NCBI RefSeq assembly: GCF_014652515.1
Contig: NZ_BMYY01000001.1
Coordinates: forward strand, 428,822-492,821
DNA from: Bacterioplanes sanyensis
GTDB taxonomy: Bacteria > Pseudomonadota > Gammaproteobacteria > Pseudomonadales > Oceanobacteraceae
Direction of reading: 5' to 3'
Length of the DNA: 64,000 nucleotides
Under the pieces are notes generated by a model. It was not told the origin of the DNA. It saw only the letters and a list, made by a program, of their open reading frames with translations, and did not search any database. The position numbers were made by a program, and so were the translations under genes. Positions 20,255 to 29,041 of the stretch are shown in pieces. Position 1 is the stretch's first letter. Every line of letters begins with the position of its first letter.

Positions 20255-21165
20255 AACAACTGGACTTTATGAAAGCCCGTGGCATTGCCATGGCGCTGTC
20301 GTTGATATTGGTACTGGGCTCCATCGGCTCTATTGCCACTCAAGGGCTTAATCTAGGGCTGGACTTTACCGGCGGTACCTTGCTGGAAGTGCAATACGAT
20401 CAGCCAGTCGCGCTGCAGGGAGTGACCGATGTGTTGGAAGGCGCCGGCTATCGTGATGTCACGGTGCAGAACTTTGGCTCCGAGACCGACGTTCTGGTGC
20501 GGATGTCCGAGGCGTTTCGCGACGACTTAGGCCTAGAAGTCTTAGAGGTGTTACGCCAGCAGTTGCCGGAAGACAACCAAATTCGCCTAGAGCGCAGTGA
20601 GTTTGTCGGCTCCCAAGTGGGCGAAGAGCTGCGCGACGAGGGTGGTCTGGCCCTGCTGATGGCGCTGGCGGTGGTGATGATTTACGTTGCCGTGCGCTTC
20701 CAGTTTAAGTTCTCCGTCGGTGCGGTGGCGGCCTTGTTCCACGACGTGGTGATTGTGGTTGGCCTGTTCTCGCTGTTCCAGTGGGAGTTTGATTTAAACG
20801 TGCTGGCGGCGTTGCTGGCGGTGATCGGCTACTCGCTTAACGACACCATCGTGGTGTCGGACCGCATTCGTGAAAATTTCCGCATCGTGCGTCGTGGCGG
20901 CGCCATCGACGTGATCAACGAGTCGTTAAACAATACCCTGGGCCGGACGTTGATGACGTCATTGACCACGGCCTTGGTGCTGTTTGCCTTGATGATCTTC
21001 GGTGGCGAAATGATTCACGGCTTTGCCGTGGCCTTGATGATCGGTGTGTTGGTGGGTACCTATTCGTCCATTTATGTGGCTGCCAATATCTTATTGCTGA
21101 TGAACATCAGCCGTGAAGATTTGATGCCGCCAGAGTTGGAAGAAGAGGTCGATGACCGGCCTTAA
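20251..21165 (+). CDS. secF: Protein translocase subunit SecF
   Basis: Partner of SecD, 304 aa. It contains GLDFTGGTLLEVQYD in the periplasmic domain, the membrane block ALLAVIGYSLNDTIVVSDRIREN and RTLMTSLTTALVLFAL. Start overlaps secD by 4 bp. A strong terminator follows 6 bp after the stop. Confidence 0.97.
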   Translation: MKQLDFMKARGIAMALSLILVLGSIGSIATQGLNLGLDFTGGTLLEVQYDQPVALQGVTDVLEGAGYRDVTVQNFGSETDVLVRMSEAFRDDLGLEVLEVLRQQLPEDNQIRLERSEFVGSQVGEELRDEGGLALLMALAVVMIYVAVRFQFKFSVGAVAALFHDVVIVVGLFSLFQWEFDLNVLAALLAVIGYSLNDTIVVSDRIRENFRIVRRGGAIDVINESLNNTLGRTLMTSLTTALVLFALMIFGGEMIHGFAVALMIGVLVGTYSSIYVAANILLLMNISREDLMPPELEEEVDDRP

Positions 21166-21171
21166 TTGCAA

Positions 21172-21196
21172 AACCCGGCTGCGGCCGGGTTTTTTG
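21172..21196 (+). terminator. Terminator after secF
   Basis: AACCCGGC and GCCGGGTT form an 8-bp stem with a 4-nt loop followed by a run of T. Confidence 0.92.
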
Positions 21197-21198
21197 TA

Positions 21199-21789
21199 TC
21201 ACCACTCAATGCCGGCTTGGGCTTTGATGCCGGCTTTAAAGGCGTGCTTTTCCATTTTCATTTCTGTGACTGTGTCCGCCAAGTCGCGCAATGCCTTGGG
21301 TGCGCCGCGACCGGTCAAAATAACGTTTTGATGCGCTGGGCGTTGCAGCAGTGCTTGTTCTAACTGTGGCCAATCTAACAGCTTGTAGGCCAGCATGTAG
21401 GTGATCTCATCCAGCATCACGGTGCGCAGCTCTGGGTCTTGCAGCATGGCCAGGGTTTTCGGCCACACGGCGTCAAAGGCGGCTTGATCTTGTTGCTGGT
21501 CTTGGGTCTCCCAAGTGAAGCCAGAGCCCATTACCTCGTGTTGCAAGCCATCCAGCTGAGCCAGAATCTTGCTTTCACCACAGTCCCAAGTGCCTTTGAT
21601 GAATTGCACTAAGCCGGCGCGGTAACCATGGCCCAGGGTGCGGATGAGTGTGCCGAATCCGGAGCTGCTTTTGCCTTTGCCGGCACCGGTTAACACAATG
21701 ATAACGCCACGCTCTTCTTGGGCGCGGGCAATGGCAGCATCCACTTTTTCTTTATGGCGTTGCATTTTCTGCTGATGTTTGTCGGTCAT
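21199..21789 (-). CDS. cobO: Cob(I)yrinic acid a,c-diamide adenosyltransferase (BtuR/CobO type)
   Basis: Adenosyltransferase that makes adenosylcobalamin or its corrinoid precursor from ATP, cytoplasmic. The ATG at 21789 (AGGA upstream) gives 196 aa, equal to E. coli BtuR; a longer frame upstream has no family similarity. The P-loop is LTGAGKGKSSSGFG, and QFIKGTWDCGE plus VMLDEITYMLAYK are family blocks. It belongs with the other B12 genes at 24-28 kb but is separated from them by a chemoreceptor. Confidence 0.95.
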   Translation of the reverse strand: MTDKHQQKMQRHKEKVDAAIARAQEERGVIIVLTGAGKGKSSSGFGTLIRTLGHGYRAGLVQFIKGTWDCGESKILAQLDGLQHEVMGSGFTWETQDQQQDQAAFDAVWPKTLAMLQDPELRTVMLDEITYMLAYKLLDWPQLEQALLQRPAHQNVILTGRGAPKALRDLADTVTEMKMEKHAFKAGIKAQAGIEW

Positions 21790-22003
21790 GGGGATCCTAT
21801 CGGTTCGGACTCTGGGCGACAAATGACATAAGTCGCCGGAATGGTTTAGGCTGGTTACATAATCTACACAGTATTGTGTAGTCTTATCGGTTTCCATGGC
21901 AGGCTAAGACGGTTTTTGTGCAGCGCCAGTGAGTTAGACACTGGAGTTCAACCTGCATTGGCCGATACTGATAATAACAATATGAATAAAGGTTAGGCAG
22001 ACG

Positions 22004-24025
22004 ATGTTTAAAGTCCTCATGTGGCCAGCCATCAAGTTTATGGGGCGATTAAGTTACGCCGCCAAGTTTGGTCTGATCAGCTTTTTGTTTATGGTGCCGC
22101 TGGTGGTACTGGGTGGGCAAGTATTCTGGTCGGCCATTGAGTCGGTGCGTAAAACCGAAAAAGAACTCGCCGCCGTGGATACCTTAAAAGCATTGCTGCG
22201 CTTTACTCATGCACTGGAAGATTTTCGCGACCTCGCCGCCGTGGTGCCGTTTCAGTCGAACGCGGATCTGGTTGCCATGGTGGATCAAGCCGCCAGTGAT
22301 TTGCCTAATCGCTTAGATCAGCTGCTGGTATCCACAGAAGACGAAGCCTTGCAGGCGTCTTTGCTGCAATGGCAGCAACAGTTTTTACCGCGCCTCAGTT
22401 ACGAAGGCGAGCATCGCCAACCCACCCACGTTGATCAGTTTAAATATTTTCAGCTAGCCATCGATGATATTCATGTGCTGCTGCGCCAGTATGCCCAAGC
22501 CGCAGGCCTGGCGCTGGACCCAGATGCGCAAATTCAACGACTCAATAGCATGGTGTTGGGCGATCTGCCGGCGTTGTCCTCGACCTTGGGAGCGGCGCGC
22601 TCGGCGGCCATCTTTGCCTTCGTCGAACAGTATCTGCAATCTGCCACCTACGACAAGATGAACCGGGTTTACGACCAGCTGCTGGAGGCTGAAGCATCAG
22701 CGCAGCTGTTGGTGTCGGGTGCTGATTACCTTGGCGATGCCAGTCTTATGGAGCATGCGCGTGGCAGTGCTGCCGCGCTGGAGTCCGTACGCTTTAAAAT
22801 TGACGATGAAATCATCGCCGCTGTCAGTGTGGAAATGCCCTGGCGGGCATTTAATGACTTTTTTGAGCAGCAGGTCGCTAGCCTAGAAAAACTCGAACAA
22901 CGGGCCTTGCCGATGATTGAGCAGCGCTTGCAGCAGCGCTTGCAAAGCCAGCAGCAGCGCATGCTGTGGCTGGTCAGTGTGCTGTTGGTGACACTGACCA
23001 TTATCATTTATTTGTATCTGGCATTTTTTATGTCGATCCGCTTCACCATCAAGCGCTTTAGTGACGGTGCAGGAGAAATTGCCCGCGGTGATTTAACCCA
23101 GGTGATTCACTTTAAAGGTCAGGATGAAATGGGCCGTTTGCGCGATGCGTTTAATGCAATGATTGACAACATTCGCGCGACGTTGGCCGCGGTTAAAGAG
23201 TCTGCCGGTTCGGTGAGCAGTAATGTTAACGAGGTGGAGTCTATCGCTAACCGCTCTCGCCTGGCGGTGCAGCGTCAGCTCGAGCAAACTCAGCAAGTAT
23301 CGGATGTGCTCAGTGCCATGGTCGAAAAGTCGGCTGGCATGGCGGCACTGGCCAGTGAGGCCCAGCAAGCGGCGCTTCAAGGGCAGGGCAAATCTGACCA
23401 GGCTGGGCAAGTGGTGCACGAAGTAATGGAAGAAGTGCGTCAGCTGTCAGCAGAAATGCAAAACTCCATGGCGGCGGTGAATCGCTTGGCCGACAACTCC
23501 AGCAGCATTTCGGCCATTTTGGCGACCATTAAGGGCATCGCTGAGCAGACCAATTTATTGGCTTTAAATGCCGCCATCGAAGCCGCACGCGCCGGTGAGC
23601 AAGGGCGTGGCTTTGCCGTGGTGGCCGATGAGGTGCGCACGCTGGCCAGTCGCACGCAGGGGTCGGCACAAGAAATTGAAGAGCTGATTCAAGACGTGCA
23701 GCAAAACATTGTGCGTGCCGTCGATACCATGAAAATCAATCACGATATGGTGACGTCAACGGTGTCACGCTCGGAGCAGGTTGGCGTCACGCTGGAAGAA
23801 ATCCAACTCAGCATGGGCGACATCCAGCAAAAAACCAACAGCATTGTCGATACCGCCAACGAGCAAAAAGACGTCGCGGCCGGCTTAGAAGACAATCTCA
23901 CTGAAATTCGCCACGGCGGTGAAGAAACCGAGCACAACGCCGAGGGCACTGTGCAAGCGGTGCAACAAACCCAGGCCATTGCTGAATCGTTGGCCCAACG
24001 GGTGGAGCAGTTCAAGGTCGACTAA
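22004..24025 (+). CDS. Methyl-accepting chemotaxis protein
   Basis: Chemoreceptor of 673 aa. The first membrane helix is [20 protein letters not shown] (about residues 25-45), followed by an about 270-residue periplasmic helical sensor domain, a second helix [21 protein letters not shown] (about 325), HAMP, and the cytoplasmic coiled coil. The signalling tip is [20 protein letters not shown], then [15 protein letters not shown]. It ends VEQFKVD without a CheR-tethering pentapeptide. Ligand unknown; position within the cobalamin region may be coincidence. Confidence 0.93.
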   Translation: MFKVLMWPAIKFMGRLSYAAKFGLISFLFMVPLVVLGGQVFWSAIESVRKTEKELAAVDTLKALLRFTHALEDFRDLAAVVPFQSNADLVAMVDQAASDLPNRLDQLLVSTEDEALQASLLQWQQQFLPRLSYEGEHRQPTHVDQFKYFQLAIDDIHVLLRQYAQAAGLALDPDAQIQRLNSMVLGDLPALSSTLGAARSAAIFAFVEQYLQSATYDKMNRVYDQLLEAEASAQLLVSGADYLGDASLMEHARGSAAALESVRFKIDDEIIAAVSVEMPWRAFNDFFEQQVASLEKLEQRALPMIEQRLQQRLQSQQQRMLWLVSVLLVTLTIIIYLYLAFFMSIRFTIKRFSDGAGEIARGDLTQVIHFKGQDEMGRLRDAFNAMIDNIRATLAAVKESAGSVSSNVNEVESIANRSRLAVQRQLEQTQQVSDVLSAMVEKSAGMAALASEAQQAALQGQGKSDQAGQVVHEVMEEVRQLSAEMQNSMAAVNRLADNSSSISAILATIKGIAEQTNLLALNAAIEAARAGEQGRGFAVVADEVRTLASRTQGSAQEIEELIQDVQQNIVRAVDTMKINHDMVTSTVSRSEQVGVTLEEIQLSMGDIQQKTNSIVDTANEQKDVAAGLEDNLTEIRHGGEETEHNAEGTVQAVQQTQAIAESLAQRVEQFKVD

Positions 24026-24042
24026 GCCGATCTTGAACTGCT
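24006..24042 (+). other. 15-bp stem-loop spanning the chemoreceptor stop codon
   Basis: AGCAGTTCAAGGTCG and CGATCTTGAACTGCT form a 15-bp stem with one G-U pair; the 7-nt loop contains the TAA stop. No U-run follows, so it may be an mRNA 3' stabiliser or weak terminator. Confidence 0.5.
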
Positions 24043-24088
24043 TAGGCTTAAGGGAGCCCCCCCCAGTCGGCTTGATTGACTGAGCTAG

Positions 24089-24646
24089 CTAGTTGGCTTG
24101 GTAGCGGTTACGCCACAAGACTTCCTGACCACCATCACGGCGTGCCAAGGCGCGAGCGGCGACAAACAGTAAATCGGACAAGCGATTCAAATACTGTAGC
24201 GCCAACGGATTGGCCTCATCCTGTTGTTGCAGAGCCACCAGCGCCCGCTCTGCCCGCCGACAGACGGCACGTGCCATATGGCACTGAGCGGCGGCTTTGC
24301 TGCCGCCGGGCAAAATGAAGTCCTTTAGCGGTGGCAACTCACGATTCAACAGCTCCAGCTCGGCTTCTAGGTCTGCGATGAGGGTTTCGCTCAGAGCATT
24401 AAAGCCGGGCACGGCCAGCTCACCGCCTAAATCAAACAAGTCGTGTTGTACTTGATCCAGCAAGGCTTGCAGCGAATCCTCTAAGGTGAGCTCGGTGCGT
24501 AGCAGCCCGATCCAGCTGTTAAGTTCATCGACATCGCCAATGGCTTGAATGCGCAGACTGCTTTTGCTCACTCGTGAACCATCGCCGAGGCCGGTTTCAC
24601 CTTGGTCGCCGGTTTTGGTCGATATTTTGGAAAGCCGGTTGCCCAT
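24089..24646 (-). CDS. ATP:cob(I)alamin adenosyltransferase (PduO type)
   Basis: PduO/MMAB-type adenosyltransferase of 185 aa, unrelated in fold to BtuR/CobO. Conserved are the ATP-binding N-terminus STKTGDQGETGLGDGSRVSKSS, GDVDELNSWIGLLR, the active-site region CRRAERALVAL and YLNRLSDLLFVAARA. The start is 9 bp after the stop of the propeller-like lipoprotein, making it the third gene behind the B12 riboswitch and btuB, so the operon imports and then activates cobalamin. Confidence 0.93.
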   Translation of the reverse strand: MGNRLSKISTKTGDQGETGLGDGSRVSKSSLRIQAIGDVDELNSWIGLLRTELTLEDSLQALLDQVQHDLFDLGGELAVPGFNALSETLIADLEAELELLNRELPPLKDFILPGGSKAAAQCHMARAVCRRAERALVALQQQDEANPLALQYLNRLSDLLFVAARALARRDGGQEVLWRNRYQAN

Positions 24647-24655
24647 GTCGCTACC

Positions 24656-25885
24656 TCAGTTAGACAAAAAACCAATTTTCGTAGCTGGCATGTCCAGCTC
24701 GATAAAGTCGCCGTTGATGGTCAGGGTGTCCTGATCCACCACATACAGCCCAGGTGCGCTGGCATCGCTAACGCTGAGCCACAAGCGTCCTTCTGGACCG
24801 ACTTCGATGTCACTTAGCTGCAGGTCGGTCAGTGCCGTCGCGCTTTGTTGCAGCGCTGTCTGGAACGTGCCGGTTTGTGGGTTAAATGGCATGACCTGGC
24901 TGCTGACGGCAGTGTAGCCTTGCTCCAAGCTCAGCAGCGCAAAGCCCAGTTGGTCGCTGGCGATGGCAACATCGCGAATGTGGTAGATCACATCATTGCT
25001 GGCATCGTCGTCTTGCAGGTTTTCATTCAGCTGGGCAAAGGTGGTGCCGTCGGCCAGTGTGGTGCGTTGATACGTGGTGGTGTCAATGACTTCCAGAGCA
25101 CCGCTGTCACTGCCGTAATCGCCGCGGCTGCTGACGTACAAACGGCCATTGTGCAGCGCCAAGTTGCCAGGGTTGCTGCCTTCCAGCGCAATGCCCGCAA
25201 GGCCAGTGGTTTGTGGGTCGGTGTCCAGCTCGGTCAATGTGCCTAAGTCAATCACCGCAATGTAGGCCGTTTGTGCGCTCCAATTGGCATCCAGGCGTTG
25301 CATGGAGACAAACAAACGGTCGCCATCAATCACTGCCTGATGCATGCGTGGCGTGTCGGTGCCTTCTGGCGCGTAGGCCGACAAATCAATGCTGGCGACA
25401 ATGAACTCATCGGCCTGGGTCGCTTGTGGGTTAACCTTCAACACCAGTGGGCTGCCGTAGCGAATCAGATAGCCCTCGTCTGCACTGCGCTGCACCAGTT
25501 GATAGGTGTTGGCTGAGGCCTGTTCGCCAGCTTGGCGGCTGCTGTAAGTCCAACGCGCTGTGCTCAGGTCGCCACTGTCATAGCGGCTGACGGTATCGAT
25601 TTCGAACCGACCCAAATGGTAGAGCGTGCCCTTGTAGGTGCTGAAGCCAAAGTCAGATTGGTCTTTTACCAATAAGCCCTGCGTGGCGCTGCGATCGCCG
25701 TTGACGGCGCCCATCGCCAGTTGGCTGCTGCTGTAATCGGGCGCCACCAGTTGTGCGACATAGTGTGGCTGATCAATGTCGGGCACCTCGTTGCTGGAGG
25801 AGGAGTCATTGTCACTGCCACAGGCGGCTAGGCCTGCGCTCAGGGCCAGTAAAACCCAAGATTTATAGCGGGGCGTTAATTGCAT
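24656..25885 (-). CDS. Propeller-like lipoprotein in B12 operon (BtuG-like candidate)
   Basis: Lipoprotein of 409 aa; family not recognised by name. The start at 25885 is fixed by AGGAG 8 bp upstream. The signal peptide ends in lipobox LAAC (Cys22), followed by GSDNDSSSSNEVPDID, an acidic/Ser linker. The rest repeats blade-like units with a hydrophobic strand-turn pattern: YIAVIDLGTLTELD, RLYVSSRGDYGSDSGALEVID, LYVVDQDTLTING. This suggests a beta-propeller. It lies 10 bp after btuB and 9 bp before a B12 adenosyltransferase, all behind a cobalamin riboswitch. By analogy with Bacteroides BtuG, a propeller lipoprotein that caps BtuB and captures B12, I infer a cobalamin-capture role; homology is not shown. 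Confidence 0.7.
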   Translation of the reverse strand: MQLTPRYKSWVLLALSAGLAACGSDNDSSSSNEVPDIDQPHYVAQLVAPDYSSSQLAMGAVNGDRSATQGLLVKDQSDFGFSTYKGTLYHLGRFEIDTVSRYDSGDLSTARWTYSSRQAGEQASANTYQLVQRSADEGYLIRYGSPLVLKVNPQATQADEFIVASIDLSAYAPEGTDTPRMHQAVIDGDRLFVSMQRLDANWSAQTAYIAVIDLGTLTELDTDPQTTGLAGIALEGSNPGNLALHNGRLYVSSRGDYGSDSGALEVIDTTTYQRTTLADGTTFAQLNENLQDDDASNDVIYHIRDVAIASDQLGFALLSLEQGYTAVSSQVMPFNPQTGTFQTALQQSATALTDLQLSDIEVGPEGRLWLSVSDASAPGLYVVDQDTLTINGDFIELDMPATKIGFLSN

Positions 25886-25895
25886 GGTGATGCTC

Positions 25896-27797
25896 CTAAA
25901 ACTGCATGCTGAAGTAAATTTGCCAGTCGCGTGGGCGGGCTGGGCGGTTACTGAAATCGCGATAGCGTTGATCGGTGAGATTGTTGATGCGCAGGCCGCT
26001 GTGCCAGCGCGCACGCTGCCAGCGATAGTGCAGTTGCCACAGTCGGCGACCATCGCCGGCAATCAGATTGGCACGGTCGATGTACAAATCGTCGGCCCAC
26101 TCATGGCTCAGCTGCAGGCGCTGTGATTCATGTTGCAGAGCCAGTGTGAAGTGCCAGCGCTGATGATAAATGCCTGCCAGTTGCTGGCCGGCAAAGGCTT
26201 TTAAATCGCTGTCGGTGTGGCTTTGGTAATGGCTGCCAGCCGCGCTGGCCTCGAGCTGCCATGGGCCAATGGTGTAACTGGGACTGCGGGTTTGCCACTC
26301 TAGGCCACGCACTTGCGCGGCATCGGTGTTTTCATAGCGGCCAATGCCACGCGAGTCGTAAACCGGCACAATGGCGTCGTTGAGCCAGCGCGAAAACAGG
26401 CTGATACGGCTTTGCCAAGGCTGTGTTATGACCACGTCGAGATGCAGGCTGTTAGCCCGTTCAGCGTTTAAACCTGGGCTGGGACGCAGCAGGCCACGGT
26501 CGCCGAAGCGTTCGAACAGGCTGGCGGTGCGTACTGCGCGCTTGGCGCTGAGTTGCCCTTGCCAGCCTTGCCATTGGCGGCTGAGGCTTATGTGACCATT
26601 CTGCCACTGCTGCTGTTGTTGTTCGGATTGGCCGCTGCGAGTGCGGCTGTCGTCGCGAATAAAGCGCTGACCCAGCGACCATTGCAGCTGATACGGCGAC
26701 CATTGCCACTGCTGCATCAGTTGCAGTTTGAGTTGGCGGCGCAGGCTGAGTAAATCGCAAGCGGCGCGTACTTGCTGGCAATCCTTACTGGCCGTGTTGA
26801 GCTGGTGGCGGCTGACATAGCGCTGTTGCTGTAGGCGAGTGGTGAGCTGGGTGCGCTGTTGGCCACGGTTGAAATGGCTGCGCCACAGAGCGTTGATGTG
26901 GTGGCCGAAATAACGGTTGTCTTGCTGGCCCAAGCCAATGTTGCCGTCTCGATCACGATAATGGTCGTCATGACCACGCCAAGCCAGCTGCCACTGATGG
27001 CCATCGCCTTGGTGCCAGTCACCGCTAATGCGAGCCGACAGCGCTTGCTGCTGGTAGTGCGCGTCTTGTGCTTGATTGGTGAAGTAATCCGGATACTGTT
27101 TGCGGGAATTCTGGTAATCCAATTGCCAGCGCAGCGATGGCCAGCGCTGCTCTAAGCCAAGGTCGTAGCGCTTATAGTCAGCATTGTTGAGCGCTTGCTG
27201 CTGACCACGGGCGTTGGGGGCGTTGAGTGGACTGGGCACCGGATAATCAAAATCGTTGGCACTGGCAAGATGATGCAAGCGCACATGGGTGCGCTGGTTA
27301 AGCGGCTGCTGCCAGCTCAGTTGACGTAAGCCATAGGCGCCTACTTGGGTATCCAGCTGGGCGGAATCGGGCGGGCGTGTGGTGATGTTGACCGTGCCGC
27401 CGATGGCGCTAGCATCGCTGTGCATGCTGCTGACTTCAACGCTGTCGATCTGGCTCAGCGGTAGCAACCCTAGGTCGTAACCTCCGTATTGATTGCTCGG
27501 TGCTTCCAAACCATCAATCAGTACCGCAGTTTGGCGCGGGTCTGCGCCTTGCAGGCTGACCATGACCGGATCGCCCAGCGCTGCCGTCGATTGCACCTGC
27601 ACGCCAGACTGCTGCTGCAGAAAGTCCGCCAGTGTCGTTTGGCCTTGGCTGAGCTGGTCACGGCTGAAATAGCGGCCATCGACAGTATTCTGTTCATCGG
27701 CGTCGTCGCGGCCGAGCACAGTGACGGTGTCGAGGGACTCCTCTGCCAGGCAAAAAACACTGAAGAGAGTAGAAGTCAGTACAAGGATATAGCGCAC
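25896..27797 (-). CDS. btuB: TonB-dependent cobalamin receptor BtuB
   Basis: Outer-membrane TonB-dependent receptor, 633 aa from the GTG at 27797. That start has TGAGG about 6 bp upstream and opens a proper signal peptide (cleaved near FCLA); the upstream in-frame ATG lies inside the riboswitch. The TonB box is DTVTVLG (about 23-29). The plug shows LADFLQQQSGVQVQ, VLIDGLEAPSNQYGG and the VEV...ASAIGGTVNI block, then a 22-strand-type barrel ending QIYFSMQF with terminal Phe. Substrate follows from the riboswitch and neighbours. The barrel is unusually Gln/Trp/His-rich. Confidence 0.93.
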   Translation of the reverse strand: MRYILVLTSTLFSVFCLAEESLDTVTVLGRDDADEQNTVDGRYFSRDQLSQGQTTLADFLQQQSGVQVQSTAALGDPVMVSLQGADPRQTAVLIDGLEAPSNQYGGYDLGLLPLSQIDSVEVSSMHSDASAIGGTVNITTRPPDSAQLDTQVGAYGLRQLSWQQPLNQRTHVRLHHLASANDFDYPVPSPLNAPNARGQQQALNNADYKRYDLGLEQRWPSLRWQLDYQNSRKQYPDYFTNQAQDAHYQQQALSARISGDWHQGDGHQWQLAWRGHDDHYRDRDGNIGLGQQDNRYFGHHINALWRSHFNRGQQRTQLTTRLQQQRYVSRHQLNTASKDCQQVRAACDLLSLRRQLKLQLMQQWQWSPYQLQWSLGQRFIRDDSRTRSGQSEQQQQQWQNGHISLSRQWQGWQGQLSAKRAVRTASLFERFGDRGLLRPSPGLNAERANSLHLDVVITQPWQSRISLFSRWLNDAIVPVYDSRGIGRYENTDAAQVRGLEWQTRSPSYTIGPWQLEASAAGSHYQSHTDSDLKAFAGQQLAGIYHQRWHFTLALQHESQRLQLSHEWADDLYIDRANLIAGDGRRLWQLHYRWQRARWHSGLRINNLTDQRYRDFSNRPARPRDWQIYFSMQF

Positions 27798-27889
27798 GCC
27801 GGGCCTCAAATACAGGCAGGCAGCACGGTGGCGCCCTGGCGCTAAACCAGTTGGGAACCTCCGCCACCGCCCACCGCAGTCGCTGGTAA

Positions 27890-28065
27890 TTGCTTTCAGG
27901 CCGGTATCCGGGCTGGCGATGCGAGCTGGGCTCCGCAGCGACCCCTTCCCATGCATTGGCACAGTGGTTTGGTCGTTGCGATCATCGCTTACCGTTGCGG
28001 GGGCAGCGCTGGTTTTTCACCAGACTTCCCGTTTAACCTGCCGCAGCAGGCACCTGAGGCCGGCA
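27890..28065 (-). ncRNA. Cobalamin (B12) riboswitch controlling btuB
   Basis: On the minus strand the order of conserved elements matches the AdoCbl class: AGGUGCC, then GGGAAGUCUGGUGAAAAACC, GCUGCCCCCGCAACGGUAAGC, the CCACUG box, AUGGGAAGG, and finally GCCCGGAUACCGGCCUGA, whose CCUGA can pair with UCAGG at the 5' end (P1). It starts 3 bp after the panE stop and ends about 90 nt before the btuB GTG. B12 binding normally represses btuB. No clear intrinsic terminator follows, so translational control is more likely. Confidence 0.95.
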
Positions 28066-28068
28066 AGA

Positions 28069-28956
28069 CTAGCGGCCTGGAGCAGGCGGGTCAATGCTCG
28101 GTTTTAGCTTAAGTTTTAGCTTAAGTTGCTGCGCCAATGCCTGCTGCAGCGGTGTGGACACTGAGTTTTGCTGCGCTTGTGACAAGATAAACCCCGTAAT
28201 GTAGTCCAGCTCGGTGGGGCGATTGGCCAGCAAATCTTGCAGGGTCGAGGACTGATTATAGGCGGTGGCCTCGGCCACTTTGATCACAGTGGCGGTGAGC
28301 TCTGCGGGCTGTGGCCACTGCAGAGCCGCAAAGGTCGCGCTGACTTCACCGCAAAGTGCCAGTAGCTGTGGGCGGTGAGCCGGTGTTAGTAGCTTGCCAT
28401 TGCGACAGCGATGCAGCGCTGTAAGAGGGTTGATCACAGCATTGATGGCCAGTTTGTGAAACAGACGTTGCTGGATATCTTCCACGCCTTGCCACCTAGG
28501 TGGCAGCGGCGGCCAAGGCTCGGAGGTCGAGCGCCAAGGGCCGATCACAGTGTCACCTTGGCCGGCATAAACCACCTCGCTCGGGCTGCGCCGGTAGGCG
28601 CCTTCTGTGGTGCTGGCCACCCACAATTGGGGTGCCTTGGGCTGTTGATCCAACCATTGCTGCAGCGCGTGTTGTTGACCCATGCCGTTTTGCAGTAAGG
28701 CGATGTGCTTGACGTTAGCCAAGTGGGGGGCCAGCGGTTGCAAGGCGGGTAAGGTGGCACTGGCTTTGGTGCATACCACCAGCCAATCGAGTTCATGGCC
28801 TTGCCAGGCTGGCAGAGTCAGTGATGTGCTGCGCTGGTGTTGAAGCTGGCGCATGACGGGTTGGTCGGCGCCGGCAATCATGGGGTGTAACTGTCGCCAG
28901 TGGTAGGCCATCAAGGTGCCGATGGCACCGGCACCTAATATTGCTATGGTCATCAT
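28069..28956 (-). CDS. panE: 2-dehydropantoate 2-reductase (ketopantoate reductase)
   Basis: NADPH-dependent reductase of pantothenate/CoA synthesis (ketopantoate to pantoate), 295 aa. The N-terminus MTIAILGAGAIGTLMA carries the GxGxxG dinucleotide motif. LVVCTKA, LLQNGMG and the C-terminal ELDYITGFI region with the conserved Asp/Ser positions are family blocks; LAINAVINPLTAL contains the catalytic Lys-Asn region. Two adjacent ATGs are possible starts. The tail LKLKLKLKPS is a short repeat. It is just upstream of the B12 riboswitch, on the same strand. Confidence 0.9.
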   Translation of the reverse strand: MMTIAILGAGAIGTLMAYHWRQLHPMIAGADQPVMRQLQHQRSTSLTLPAWQGHELDWLVVCTKASATLPALQPLAPHLANVKHIALLQNGMGQQHALQQWLDQQPKAPQLWVASTTEGAYRRSPSEVVYAGQGDTVIGPWRSTSEPWPPLPPRWQGVEDIQQRLFHKLAINAVINPLTALHRCRNGKLLTPAHRPQLLALCGEVSATFAALQWPQPAELTATVIKVAEATAYNQSSTLQDLLANRPTELDYITGFILSQAQQNSVSTPLQQALAQQLKLKLKLKPSIDPPAPGR

Positions 28957-29018
28957 GGCGCCAGTATACACCGGCACCTTTGCAAAGGGAGAAAGGAGGT
29001 TGCGAGTGGGCTTTTAGG

Positions 29019-29040
29019 CCACCTTTGAATAATTCGGCGC
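29019..29040. repeat. Lone copy of the CACCTnTGAATAATTCGG repeat
   Basis: CCACCTTTGAATAATTCGGCGC closely matches both ends of the 257-bp element at 60616-60872. It abuts the stop codon of the HUH-transposase-like gene (TAG at 29042-29044). No partner copy in inverted orientation is visible nearby. Confidence 0.6.
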
Positions 29041-29041
29041 C

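Noticed and set aside
27798-28064. Possible pairing of the btuB ribosome-binding region (UGAGGCC) with GGCCUCA at the 5' end of the riboswitch
   Set aside because: It shares UCA with the P1 stem, which would free the ribosome-binding site when B12 is bound. That is opposite to normal btuB repression, so it is probably chance.
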